This document shows positions 8,503-16,559 of a stretch of 45,692 nt of DNA, piece by piece. Position 1 is the first letter of the stretch, and each line of letters opens with the position of its first letter. The notes beneath the pieces were generated by a model. It was given only the letters and a program-made list of their open reading frames with translations, was not told the origin of the DNA and searched no databases. A program made the position numbers and the translations under genes. Origin of the DNA: an uncultured Lachnospiraceae bacterium (lineage in GTDB: Bacteria > Bacillota > Clostridia > Lachnospirales > Lachnospiraceae). Location of the stretch: NCBI GenBank assembly GCA_900548905.1, contig URMK01000056.1, forward strand, positions 1 through 45,692. The letters run 5' to 3'.

Positions 8503-9405
8503 TCAAAGCCAATATTTCCGTACAATTTCCATGGCTTCATTCTCACTGATGCAAAACCGTTGTTTTATCTTTTCTGCAGTCTCTTCAAAGCTGACGCCCA
8601 GTTCCCGGCAGGTCTCGACGATTCCTTTTTCGATTCCGTCCGCTACCAGCATTTCTCCTAATTTTGTCATTGCTATCATCTCCTTTATTCTGTTTAATTC
8701 CGTTTTGGTTAGAAATTTGTCTGCCAGGGTATACAAAACCGCCTGCATTTTCTCTAATTCCATTTCGGTTATTGTTTCCCTTGAATTTTGAAGGATATTC
8801 AGGCTTTTTCGTATGCGTTCTTCGATCCGCAGACGGCCTGACATCAGCGGCGTGAGCAGCAGTGAAACGAGATCTGCTTTTGCGGGTTTCAGCCCCTGCT
8901 CTGCGTTTTCTTTCAGACGCTTAAAAAGTTGGTCCGCGTTTTTCCCCCTCAGCCGTACCGCCTTAACCTGGTAAACATTAATTCCTTCTTTCAGTATTGT
9001 TTTCGGGCGCTTTACCTTTGCGGAACAGATTACATAGGTGATCACTTCTGTGTGATGGATCCGGCTGGTAGCTGCCTCATACTCCCGGAAACGTTTCAAA
9101 TCTTCTTTGGTAATGGAATCACTTTCAAATTCCAGATGAATCCAGACGCCGTCCGTCCTTACGTAGTTAAAATCCTGATACATTTGCCGCGCTTCCAGCT
9201 TTACTGTCTCCGTAGGGGCGATATAACTGGCAATACCCTGGATTCCCAGCAGCGGCATCAATTCTTCGCCAAAATATTGGGCCGCTGTCTTCAGTGCCAA
9301 ATCTTCATGGTGAATGGGGCTTTTGACGGCCGGGTTCTTTACTGTTTGTTCTTTACTTCCCTTTTTCGTGCGTTTTTTCACACAGCCTCCTGTTCTGTAA
9401 GCCAT
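8503..9405 (-). CDS. Rpn/PD-(D/E)XK nuclease-like putative transposase-family protein
   Basis: About 300 residues, resembling Rpn-family recombination-promoting nucleases commonly annotated as putative transposase or PD-(D/E)XK nuclease. The core has a D-x-x-W-x-H-x-E-F-E-S segment (in TDGVWIHLEFES), which fits the PD-(D/E)XK beta-hairpin with the usual lysine replaced by a non-basic residue. The C-terminal third is helical and charged and ends with repeats of the type LGEMLVADGIEKGIVE typical of the family. The start at 9405 is preferred over 9426 because GGCAGGA lies before it while nothing precedes 9426. Such genes occur in many diverged copies in Clostridia genomes; the biological role is unclear. 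It stands alone. Confidence 0.75.
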   Translation of the reverse strand: MAYRTGGCVKKRTKKGSKEQTVKNPAVKSPIHHEDLALKTAAQYFGEELMPLLGIQGIASYIAPTETVKLEARQMYQDFNYVRTDGVWIHLEFESDSITKEDLKRFREYEAATSRIHHTEVITYVICSAKVKRPKTILKEGINVYQVKAVRLRGKNADQLFKRLKENAEQGLKPAKADLVSLLLTPLMSGRLRIEERIRKSLNILQNSRETITEMELEKMQAVLYTLADKFLTKTELNRIKEMIAMTKLGEMLVADGIEKGIVETCRELGVSFEETAEKIKQRFCISENEAMEIVRKYWL

Positions 9406-9775
9406 GTGTAAAATCCTGCCTTTCATATAATTATAACTGATAAAACGACACCGGACAACCGCATCTTACCTTTTTAATCTGTTATATTTTATAATTCTTT
9501 TGTGTTTGGTCTATAGAATTTGTTTTCTGTAAACAGGGATTGAATCATTGTCCGATACGGACTGAGAATTTGAAATGGCAATTAAAAGAAAATGCTGATT
9601 GGTATGGCTGTTTGTGGCGGGCAGGAACTTACACATAGTTCCGGCAGCCGGTGTTTCTTTATTATAGCAGTTGCCGGGGGGACTGTAAATGTAGTATGGG
9701 AATTATTTCCGATTATTCTATGCCAATACTCCATCCGGCCAGGATTTTTTGAAATCCTGGCCCCTCGGTCTGTTT
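9406..9775. other. Intergenic region between Rpn-like and AraC genes
   Basis: 370 bases without a credible gene. It holds an AT-rich stretch (9465-9530), probably the promoter region of the Rpn-like gene, and the hairpin downstream of the AraC gene listed separately. Confidence 0.5.
9737..9762 (-). terminator. Hairpin just downstream of the AraC-family gene
   Basis: Perfect 10-base arms GGCCAGGATT and AATCCTGGCC around a 6-base loop, 14 bases past the stop codon of the minus-strand AraC gene. The following U-run is poor, so termination efficiency is uncertain. Confidence 0.55.
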
Positions 9776-10627
9776 CTAATTCTGTTTCTTCCTATATTTA
9801 GAGGGGGACTCCCCAAAGTGTTTTTTAAATAGTTTGCTGAAGTGGTAGGCATCGTCGTATCCCACGCACAGGGCAATGTCCTGGATGCTGGCATCCTTTT
9901 GTTTGTCAAGAAGAAGCCTGGCTTTTTCCATTCTCACCTTTATGAGGTGGTTGATGGGGGTGTCGCCGGTCTCGCTTTTAAATATTTTGGATATGTAAAA
10001 GGGGCTGAGGTACATGTTGCGGGCTATCTGGTCAAGGGATATTTTTTCGTTGTAATGGCAGTCCAGATAGTCGATGATTTGTTCGACTACGTATTTTTTG
10101 TTGGTGGATTCAAATTCATAGCCTTCTTCAATGCTTATGGGGGCAACAACCTGCTCGCGGTAGAGGAGGAGGATCATCTGGGTGACGTAGGCTTTTAGCA
10201 TGAAGTAGCGTCCCGGCTGGCAGCTTGTGCTCTCTGTTTTGATGAGGGAGCAGAGGCGGGAGAGGGTGACAAATGTCTTTTCCCCGGGGCGGATAAGGCA
10301 TTCGTGGCCGGGGAAGAGGATTTGGTTGGCCTCCATGTCGCGGATGTGGATGTCGGTAAAGGCTACGTAGAATTCTTCAAGGGGGGCGTCGGGGTCGACA
10401 TAGGTACAGTGGTGCTGGATGCCGGGGTTTATGAGGAGGACGTCGCCTTTTTTGACGGGAACCCATTTTCCGTCCAGCATAAAATGACCCTCACCGGACA
10501 GGATCAGGGCGATTTCTATGAAGTCGTGGCTGTGGGGGCGTTCGGGTTCCTTTCGGGACAGCTGGCAGGTGAAGAGGAACGTTGGATTCAGGTCGTCGTA
10601 GGTGATGTCGTATTGTATTTGGCACAT
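9776..10627 (-). CDS. AraC-family transcriptional regulator with N-terminal cupin
   Basis: A 283-residue regulator. The first ~110 residues form an AraC-binding cupin fold (RPHSHDFIEIALILSGEG, then a KKGDVLLINPGIQHH segment), expected to bind a sugar-like ligand. Residues about 180-283 carry the two AraC helix-turn-helix units, the second in the conserved IALCVGYDDAYHFSKLFKKHFGESP region. The stop is followed by a hairpin. The likely ribosome binding site AAGGAG is about 13 bases before the ATG, somewhat far. No sugar genes are adjacent, so the target is unknown; the upstream neighbour is the repeat/hairpin cassette at 10.65-10.93 kb. Confidence 0.9.
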   Translation of the reverse strand: MCQIQYDITYDDLNPTFLFTCQLSRKEPERPHSHDFIEIALILSGEGHFMLDGKWVPVKKGDVLLINPGIQHHCTYVDPDAPLEEFYVAFTDIHIRDMEANQILFPGHECLIRPGEKTFVTLSRLCSLIKTESTSCQPGRYFMLKAYVTQMILLLYREQVVAPISIEEGYEFESTNKKYVVEQIIDYLDCHYNEKISLDQIARNMYLSPFYISKIFKSETGDTPINHLIKVRMEKARLLLDKQKDASIQDIALCVGYDDAYHFSKLFKKHFGESPSKYRKKQN

Positions 10628-10689
10628 GGTGGTGAATCAGCTCCTTGTGTTAGGGGTGGAAGGGATGTAGGGGGGCGGGTAAAACGATG

Positions 10690-10820
10690 GCGGAAGCTTG
10701 GAGGTCCGTAGGGATCCGGTAGGCCGCAGGGATCCGGAAGGACGCAGGACCGTAGGAGCCGGAAGGCCGCAGGGCCGCAGAACCCTGAAGGCCGCAGAAC
10801 CCTGAAGCCCGCAGGGCTTC
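10690..10820. repeat. Short direct-repeat array
   Basis: Imperfect units of about 17-18 bases built on a GGCCGCAGG / CCGG theme. Two adjacent units are identical: GCCGCAGAACCCTGAAG at 10774-10790 and 10791-10807. The array ends in a perfect hairpin GAAGCCC-GCA-GGGCTTC (10804-10820). Open frames across it are low-complexity and are not genes. Confidence 0.7.
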
Positions 10821-10824
10821 AGGG

Positions 10825-10930
10825 CTTGGGGCAGTCGCCCCAAGCCTCCCTAAAAGGAAAAGCAGCCTGGGAAGCAGGCGGCGGTGGGGCTGCCGTCTGT
10901 TTCCCATTCTGTTTTTCCTTTTAGGGAGGC
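10825..10930. repeat. Stacked hairpins, MITE/REP-like palindrome
   Basis: CTTGGGGC/GCCCCAAG (10825-10844) is followed by a long stem-loop whose outer arms GCCTCCCTAAAAGGAAAA (10844-10861) and 10913-10930 are a perfect 18-base inverted repeat. An inner 14-base stem, GGGAAGCAGGCGGC against GCCGTCTGTTTCCC, pairs with two G-U pairs. It lies 5' of both flanking genes, so it is not a normal terminator. Confidence 0.75.
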
Positions 10931-11160
10931 TGCTGCTCGTTGGTAACAACATTATAATCCATTCTCTCTCAAAAAAGTATCCCTCTTGGGTGAAAAAATT
11001 GAAAAGTTGAATTTTTTATTAATTCGGGGTGGTTGATGTTGCATATCGGGAAAAAGTTTAGTACACTGTAGATTGAAATATTACCGGCTTGATTTTGTTG
11101 GGCTTTTGCTTGTTTGGCGGGGCTCAGGGTCAGGTCCATGAGGATAAAGGAGGAGAACCA

Positions 11161-11667
11161 ATGGCACAGGTTGGTATTGTAATGGGAAGTGATTCCGATA
11201 TGCCTGTTATGGCAAAGGCGGCGGATATTCTGGAGGAGCTGGGGATTTCTTATGAGATGAAGATTATTTCGGCCCACAGGGAACCGGATGTGTTCTTTGA
11301 ATATGCGAAGAGCGCGGAAGCAAAGGGGTTCAAGGTAATCATAGCGGGTGCAGGTATGGCTGCGCATCTTCCGGGTATGTGTGCTGCAATTTTCCCTATG
11401 CCGGTTATTGGTATTCCTATGCATACGACTTCTCTTGGCGGAAGGGATTCCCTTTATTCCATCGTTCAGATGCCCAGCGGGATTCCGGTAGCTACGGTGG
11501 CGATTAACGGAGGCGCGAATGCGGGGCTTCTTGCTGCAAAGATCCTTGCCACATCGGATGCCGTGCTTTTGGAGAAATTGAAGAATTATTCCCAGGGTCT
11601 TAAGGAGAGTGTGCAGAAGAAAGATGCGCATCTTCAGGAAGTTGGTTATAAGAATTACAGTAAGTAA
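11161..11667 (+). CDS. purE: N5-carboxyaminoimidazole ribonucleotide mutase
   Basis: A 168-residue class I PurE that rearranges N5-CAIR to 4-carboxyaminoimidazole ribonucleotide in purine synthesis. The substrate-binding motifs are present: GSDSD at residues 10-14, the SAHREPD loop near 40-46, and GAGMAAHLPGM with the following glycine-rich region. Length is typical. The start at 11161 has AAAGGAGG 7-9 bases upstream; the frame is open to 11089 but without a ribosome binding site. It is separated from purM by 157 bases, where other Clostridia often have purC and purF. A partner PurK is not in the window. Confidence 0.96.
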   Translation: MAQVGIVMGSDSDMPVMAKAADILEELGISYEMKIISAHREPDVFFEYAKSAEAKGFKVIIAGAGMAAHLPGMCAAIFPMPVIGIPMHTTSLGGRDSLYSIVQMPSGIPVATVAINGGANAGLLAAKILATSDAVLLEKLKNYSQGLKESVQKKDAHLQEVGYKNYSK

Positions 11668-11824
11668 ACTTCCATGCCCGGTTTACCGGGTAAAACCATG
11701 CATGAAAGCAGCCGTGCCGAATGGCATCAAAGCTGTGGAAGCGGAGCTTTTCCTATAAAGATAAAACGATGGAACCCGGAAGGTGCAGGATACCTGACGG
11801 GCTTCCTATATAACGGAGGATACG

Positions 11825-12850
11825 ATGGATTATAAGAACGCTGGTGTAGATATTGAAGCAGGGTATAAATCGGTAGAACTTATGAAAAAATATGTGAAGG
11901 AGACCATGCGCCCCGAAGTGCTGGGCGGCCTTGGCGGATTTTCAGGGGCTTTTTCCCTGGAAAGCTTTCAGGGGATGGAAAAGCCTACTCTGGTTTCCGG
12001 AACGGACGGCGTGGGAACGAAGCTGAAGCTTGCGTTTCTGCTTGATAAGCATGATACGGTGGGAATCGACTGCGTGGCTATGTGTGTGAACGATATTGCC
12101 TGCGCGGGGGGTGAACCGCTGTTTTTCCTGGACTACATTGCATGCGGAAAGAACTATCCTGAGAAAATCGCCACGATTGTAAAAGGGGTGGCGGATGGCT
12201 GTAAGCAGGCGGGTGCTGCCCTGATTGGCGGCGAGACTGCGGAAATGCCCGGCTTTTATCCGGAAGAGGAATACGATCTGGCCGGTTTCGCCGTGGGCAT
12301 TGTTGATGAAAAGAAGCTGATTACCGGAGAGAACCTGAAGCCGGGAGATGTACTTGTCGGTATGGCAAGCTCCGGGGTTCACAGCAATGGTTTTTCGTTG
12401 GTAAGAAAGGTTTTTGAAATGACAAAGGAATCCCTGGATACTTATTATGAGGAGCTGGGGACAACACTGGGCGAAGCGTTGATCGCCCCTACCAAGATTT
12501 ATGTGAAGGCGCTGAAGGCTGTAAAAGCTGCAGGTGTTACCATTAAAGCCTGCAGCCATATTACGGGCGGCGGATTTTATGAGAATATTCCCCGTATGCT
12601 TCCGGAAGGTATGTGCGCGGTGGTTAAGAAGGACAGTTATGAGGTTCCTGCCATTTTCAGGCTTCTTGCCCAAAAAGGAAATATTGATGAGCAGATGATG
12701 TATAATACATATAATATGGGTATCGGCATGATCCTGGCTGTGGACTCTGCCCAGGCGGATGCCGCGGCGGCAGCGATCCGGGAAGCGGGAGAAACACCGG
12801 TAATCCTGGGGGAAGTGAAGGCCGGGGAAAAAGGAGTCGAGTTATGCTGA
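11825..12850 (+). CDS. purM: Phosphoribosylformylglycinamidine cyclo-ligase (AIR synthetase)
   Basis: A 341-residue PurM that closes the imidazole ring of formylglycinamidine ribonucleotide using ATP. It matches the family end to end: N-terminal GVDIEAGYKSVELMK, the SGTDGVGTKLKLA segment, MCVNDIACAGGEPLFFLDY, the IGGETAEMPGFY motif that binds ATP, and HITGGGFYENIPRMLP. The ribosome binding site CGGAGGATACG precedes ATG. Its last bases overlap purN by 7, so translation is probably coupled. It opens the purM-purN-purD run. Confidence 0.97.
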   Translation: MDYKNAGVDIEAGYKSVELMKKYVKETMRPEVLGGLGGFSGAFSLESFQGMEKPTLVSGTDGVGTKLKLAFLLDKHDTVGIDCVAMCVNDIACAGGEPLFFLDYIACGKNYPEKIATIVKGVADGCKQAGAALIGGETAEMPGFYPEEEYDLAGFAVGIVDEKKLITGENLKPGDVLVGMASSGVHSNGFSLVRKVFEMTKESLDTYYEELGTTLGEALIAPTKIYVKALKAVKAAGVTIKACSHITGGGFYENIPRMLPEGMCAVVKKDSYEVPAIFRLLAQKGNIDEQMMYNTYNMGIGMILAVDSAQADAAAAAIREAGETPVILGEVKAGEKGVELC

Positions 12851-13467
12851 GAATTCTGGTATGTGTATCCGGCGGAGGCACCAATCTTCAGGCGGTTATC
12901 GATGCCATTGGGGATGGCCGTATAACCAACACGGAAATCGCAGGAGTTATCAGCAACAATAAAAATGCGTATGCGCTTACCAGAGCCAGACAGAGCGGAA
13001 TAGAAGCCATCTGCCTGTCTCCCAAGGATTTCACGGACAGGGCGGCGTTTAACCGGGCGTTCCTCGATAAAGTGGATTCCTGTCTGCCGGATTTGATTGT
13101 GCTCGCCGGTTTTCTGGTGACGATACCGGCGGCTATGATAGAGAAGTACCGGAACCGTATCATCAATATCCACCCGTCTTTAATCCCTTCCTTCTGCGGC
13201 GTCGGGTTTTATGGGCTGAAGGTTCATGAAGCGGTGCTTGCCAGAGGCGTGAAGGTGACGGGAGCCACCGTGCATTTTGTGGACGAAGGGACGGATACCG
13301 GGCCGATTCTCCTTCAGAAAAGCGTGGAGGTAAACGAGGATGATACCCCGGAGAGCCTGCAGCGGCGTGTTATGGAGGAAGCGGAATGGCAGCTCCTTCC
13401 CCGGGCGATCGATTTGATTGCCAACGGGAAAGTCAGCGTAACAGACGGAAAGGTGAGATACAAATGA
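12844..13467 (+). CDS. purN: Phosphoribosylglycinamide formyltransferase
   Basis: A 207-residue 10-formyltetrahydrofolate-dependent GAR transformylase. The catalytic triad can be placed at N108, H110 (in IINIHPSLIPSF) and D151 (in VDEGTDTGPIL), with the glycine-rich N-terminal SGGGTNLQA loop for phosphoribosyl binding at 9-17. It starts 7 bases inside the end of purM and ends in an ATGA overlap with purD, so the three genes form one translational unit. Confidence 0.96.
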   Translation: MLRILVCVSGGGTNLQAVIDAIGDGRITNTEIAGVISNNKNAYALTRARQSGIEAICLSPKDFTDRAAFNRAFLDKVDSCLPDLIVLAGFLVTIPAAMIEKYRNRIINIHPSLIPSFCGVGFYGLKVHEAVLARGVKVTGATVHFVDEGTDTGPILLQKSVEVNEDDTPESLQRRVMEEAEWQLLPRAIDLIANGKVSVTDGKVRYK

Positions 13468-14738
13468 AAATTCTGATTGTAGGCGGCGGCGGCCGGGAGC
13501 ATGCCATTGCTGCGGCCGTGGCGAAAAGCCCGAAAGCAGATACCATATATTGTGCACCGGGAAATGCCGGGATTGCCCAGGTGGCGGAATGTGTACCCAT
13601 AGGCGTGGATGAATTTGATAAAATAGCATCTTTTGCTAAAGAAAAAGAGGTGGATCTGGTCATCGTAGGGCCGGATGATCCTCTGGCGGCCGGGATAGTG
13701 GATGTCCTGGAGGCGGCGGGGCTGCGTGTGTTCGGCCCCAGGAAAAATGCGGCTATTCTGGAAGGAAGCAAAGCTTTTTCCAAGGATTTGATGAAAAAAT
13801 ATAACATCCCTACTGCGGCGTATGAAACCTTTGATGATGCCGAACAGGCGGCGGCCTATCTGGAACAGGTGGAATATCCTGTTGTGCTCAAGGCGGACGG
13901 CCTTGCTTTAGGCAAAGGCGTCCTCATCTGCAATTCGAAGGACGAAGCGCTGGAAGGCATGAAAAGCATTATGCTGGATAAGCAGTTTGGTGCTGCGGGA
14001 AACCGTATGGTAGTGGAAGAATTTATGACCGGAAGGGAAGTGTCCGTACTTTCCTTTGTGGATGGTAAAACCATCCGCATTATGACATCCGCCCAGGACC
14101 ATAAACGGGCCTGCGACGGAGATAAGGGTTTGAATACCGGCGGAATGGGAACTTTTTCCCCGTCCCCTTTTTATACGAAAGAAGTGGACGATTTCTGTAA
14201 ACAATATATATACCAGCCCACTGTGGATGCCATGGCAAACGAAGGAAGAGCGTTCAAGGGAATTATTTTCTTCGGTTTGATGCTGACGGATAAAGGCCCC
14301 AGAGTACTGGAATATAATGCCAGATTCGGGGATCCGGAAGCGCAGGTGGTGCTTCCGCGGATGAAAAACGATATTGTGGATGTGATAGAAGCATGCATAG
14401 ACGGTACCCTGGATAAAACGGAGCTTCAGTTTGAAGACAATGCGGCGGTATGCGTGGTGCTCGCTTCCCAGGGATATCCTGTGAAATATGACAAGGGGCT
14501 GGTCATCAGCGGCCTGGAGAAATTCCGGGATGCCGGCGGCTATTATTGCTTCCATGCCGGAACCAAATTTGACAGCCAGGGAAACATTGTGACAAACGGC
14601 GGCAGGGTCCTGGGAATTACAGCTACGGGAGACGATCTGAAAACAGCCAGGGCCAATGCATATGAAGCGGCCGGCTGGGTAGACTTTGCCAATAAGTATA
14701 TGCGTACGGATATCGGTAAAGCTATAGATGAGGCGTAA
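13464..14738 (+). CDS. purD: Phosphoribosylamine-glycine ligase (GAR synthetase)
   Basis: A 424-residue ATP-grasp enzyme joining glycine to phosphoribosylamine. N-terminal MKILIVGGGGREHA is diagnostic; the ATP-grasp region is recognisable in VVLKADGLALGKGV, EEFMTGREVSV and LNTGGMGTFSP, and LEYNARFGDPEAQVV carries metal-binding residues. The start at 13464 shares ATGA with the purN stop; the frame is open to 13386 inside purN but homologues begin at MKIL. Last gene of the purine run. Confidence 0.97.
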   Translation: MKILIVGGGGREHAIAAAVAKSPKADTIYCAPGNAGIAQVAECVPIGVDEFDKIASFAKEKEVDLVIVGPDDPLAAGIVDVLEAAGLRVFGPRKNAAILEGSKAFSKDLMKKYNIPTAAYETFDDAEQAAAYLEQVEYPVVLKADGLALGKGVLICNSKDEALEGMKSIMLDKQFGAAGNRMVVEEFMTGREVSVLSFVDGKTIRIMTSAQDHKRACDGDKGLNTGGMGTFSPSPFYTKEVDDFCKQYIYQPTVDAMANEGRAFKGIIFFGLMLTDKGPRVLEYNARFGDPEAQVVLPRMKNDIVDVIEACIDGTLDKTELQFEDNAAVCVVLASQGYPVKYDKGLVISGLEKFRDAGGYYCFHAGTKFDSQGNIVTNGGRVLGITATGDDLKTARANAYEAAGWVDFANKYMRTDIGKAIDEA

Positions 14739-14764
14739 CCACAAAAGGTAAAGGGGTCAGGAAC

Positions 14765-15979
14765 ATGAACAGGATAAAAAAGATAAGTACAGGATTTTTG
14801 CTTCGCATGACAGCTGTTTTGGCGGCGATATTGTTTTGTGCTGCAGTCCCGGGGCAGACGGCTCTGACAGGCCATGCGGCAAATACGCTGGGAAGTCAGG
14901 GAAGCCAGGGAAACAGCAGTGAGGGGAATGAAGATGCAGGGGGAGCGGAAGACGCAGGAGGAGAATTGGATGATGAAGTAAATAATATCATCAATGAAAA
15001 CGCTGCGGAAGGTATAAACGGATCCACGGCATCCAAAATCAAGATTATTGCTGCCAGTGCCCGTGTTCGTTCTGAAGCCTCAACCAGTTCCAGCGTAGTG
15101 GGAAGCCTTGCTTCCGGCGATGTCATGGATGTTACCGGGGAAACTACGGGAAGTGACGGAAAAGTCTGGTATCAGATAACAGGAGAAAAAGATGGGAAGG
15201 CGATTAACGGTTATGTCCGTGAGGATACGCTGGAGGTAACCGAAACCGCGCAGCCGGAGGCACCGGCTGAAGTTCCGGAGGAAACGCCTGCTGAAGAACC
15301 CTCGGCTACGGCGCCGTCAACCAACGATTACGATGTGAGCTATGCGGATGATGGTACAGGAAATAATGACTGGTATTTAAATGACAATGTGAAGGGTACC
15401 AGATATAAAATTTCCGATCTTCTAGGTGCGGCCCAGACTAATGAAACCAATATTGACACCATGGAAAAGCAGACGGGCAGCCTCCGTCTTATCATCATCA
15501 TCCTGGCAGTGATTATCGGGCTTCTGGTCATCGTGGTAACCGTCATGATCTTCAAGCTGAAAGCGGCGTACGAAGACGGCTATGACGAGTACGGCGATGA
15601 TGAAGACGAGGATGACGAAGACATGGATGAGGATGATGAAGACGAGGATGACGATGAGGACATGGACGACGAGGATGATGAAGACGACTATGTTCCCAGG
15701 CGGAGCAGAAGAGGCGGCAGGGGAGGCCGGAACAATAAGAAGAAGCCGGCCCGGAGAAGCAGCAGATATTACGAAGAGGATGAAGACGAAGACGATGAGG
15801 ATGAAGAGGACGAGGATGAGGACGATAGGTACTCCCGTGAAGAAGAGTATGACGAACCGCCCAGAAGAAGCTCCCGTTCTTCCGGAAAAGGAAAAAAATC
15901 CCAGAATTACAAGCCGCGCAATTTCCTTGACGTAGACGATGATGACGATTTGGACTTTGAATTCCTTGATTTAAAATAG
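14765..15979 (+). CDS. Membrane protein with extracellular SH3b domain and long acidic cytoplasmic tail
   Basis: A 404-residue protein of unknown function. Order: signal peptide or anchor at about 12-38, a Gly/Ser/Glu-rich linker, a bacterial SH3 domain at about 93-160 (IIAASARVRSEASTSSSVVG ends its first strand), a Pro/Glu linker, one transmembrane helix at about 240-263, and a tail of 140 residues made of Asp/Glu runs interrupted by a basic block (about residues 313-338). The SH3 domain would sit outside and bind cell wall; the tail would be inside. The tail is encoded by GAT/GAC/GAA/GAG runs, a low-complexity stretch prone to length change. It lies 26 bases after purD but has its own terminator at 16016-16048. 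Confidence 0.85.
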   Translation: MNRIKKISTGFLLRMTAVLAAILFCAAVPGQTALTGHAANTLGSQGSQGNSSEGNEDAGGAEDAGGELDDEVNNIINENAAEGINGSTASKIKIIAASARVRSEASTSSSVVGSLASGDVMDVTGETTGSDGKVWYQITGEKDGKAINGYVREDTLEVTETAQPEAPAEVPEETPAEEPSATAPSTNDYDVSYADDGTGNNDWYLNDNVKGTRYKISDLLGAAQTNETNIDTMEKQTGSLRLIIIILAVIIGLLVIVVTVMIFKLKAAYEDGYDEYGDDEDEDDEDMDEDDEDEDDDEDMDDEDDEDDYVPRRSRRGGRGGRNNKKKPARRSSRYYEEDEDEDDEDEEDEDEDDRYSREEEYDEPPRRSSRSSGKGKKSQNYKPRNFLDVDDDDDLDFEFLDLK

Positions 15980-16015
15980 AACCCGGCTGTCGGCAGACAG
16001 CCGCAGAGAAACAAG

Positions 16016-16048
16016 AAAGCCGCTGGGGATGGACTGCAGCGGCTTTTT
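16016..16048 (+). terminator. Intrinsic terminator after the SH3 membrane protein gene
   Basis: AAAGCCGCTG pairs with CAGCGGCTTT around an 11-base loop, and the T-run continues to 16048. Well-formed. Confidence 0.88.
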
Positions 16049-16106
16049 CCCATAATCTTTATAAGGCGTTCCGGTCGGTATCATGCCCGGAGCGGGTGAA
16101 AAGCGG

Positions 16107-16135
16107 TTGACAGGATGTGCTCACTGTTATACTAT
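16107..16135 (+). promoter_or_regulatory. Promoter of the GntR-clpC operon
   Basis: A perfect TTGACA (16107-16112) with a 17-base spacer to TACTAT (16130-16135). An alternative -10, TATACT at 16128-16133, would give 15. The -10 lies within the palindrome listed next, so a bound repressor would block RNA polymerase. Confidence 0.7.
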
Positions 16136-16145
16136 AAATATAACA
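16125..16145. promoter_or_regulatory. Palindromic operator, probably for the GntR regulator
   Basis: TGTTATA (16125-16131), a 7-base spacer and TATAACA (16139-16145) form a perfect inverted repeat covering the -10 box. Position and symmetry suggest autorepression by the GntR protein encoded 36 bases downstream. Confidence 0.65.
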
Positions 16146-16181
16146 AAAGAAACACAGAAAGAAGAGCGATGCGTATTGGAT

Positions 16182-16559
16182 ATGTTTATAGAGATTGATT
16201 TCAGCAGTGATGAGGCATTATATATTCAGCTGAGGAACCAGATTATTCTGGGGATCGCTACCAACCGTTTTCATGAGGGAGATGTGCTTCCCAGTGTGAG
16301 ACAGCTTGCTGACACCATCGGCATTAATATGCATACGGTGAATAAGGCGTACACCGTGCTGAAGCAGGAAGGCTATGTAAAGGTAGACAGAAGAAAAGGC
16401 GCGGTAATCGCTGTTGACGAGGGAACCAAGCAGGCTTTGCTTGATGTCCGGGAGGAACTCCGTGTTTTGCTGGCAAAGGCAAGCTGTAAGAATATTTCCC
16501 GGGAAGAAGTGCATGCTTTAATTGACGAAATCTATGAAGAATATGGAGGACTGGAATAA
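16182..16559 (+). CDS. GntR-family (YtrA-like) transcriptional regulator
   Basis: A 125-residue regulator with an N-terminal winged helix (residues about 5-75; PSVRQLADTIGINMHTVNKAY is the recognition helix region) and a short helical C-terminal part for dimerisation, as in YtrA-type members that lack the large effector domain. The start at 16182 follows the family's MFIEIDFSSDEALYIQL opening; an in-frame TTG two codons earlier is possible, and a longer frame to 16083 runs through the promoter. Its stop and the ATG of clpC overlap by one base (TAATG), so it is made together with ClpC. A palindrome over its own -10 suggests that it represses the operon. Confidence 0.88.
   Translation: MFIEIDFSSDEALYIQLRNQIILGIATNRFHEGDVLPSVRQLADTIGINMHTVNKAYTVLKQEGYVKVDRRKGAVIAVDEGTKQALLDVREELRVLLAKASCKNISREEVHALIDEIYEEYGGLE

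Larger units (their letters stand above)
10628..11160. other. Intergenic region AraC gene / purE with repeats
   Basis: 533 bases. 10690-10820 is a GC-rich array of imperfect repeats, 10825-10930 holds stacked hairpins, and 10980-11160 is the purE leader. A possible purE promoter is TTGCAT (11039-11044), a 17-base spacer and TACACT (11062-11067), only a fair match. No purine riboswitch core was recognised. Confidence 0.5.

Noticed and set aside
10650..10952. A 100-residue minus-strand frame across the repeat array
   Set aside because: Low-complexity translation of GC-rich repeats, no ribosome binding site.
10980..11160. Purine riboswitch or PurR-type leader in front of purE
   Set aside because: No three-way-junction core with the conserved TATA/loop sequences was recognised.
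15582..15935. Met/Thr/Arg-rich plus-frame open frame inside the acidic-tail region
   Set aside because: A frame-shifted reading of the Asp/Glu codon runs.
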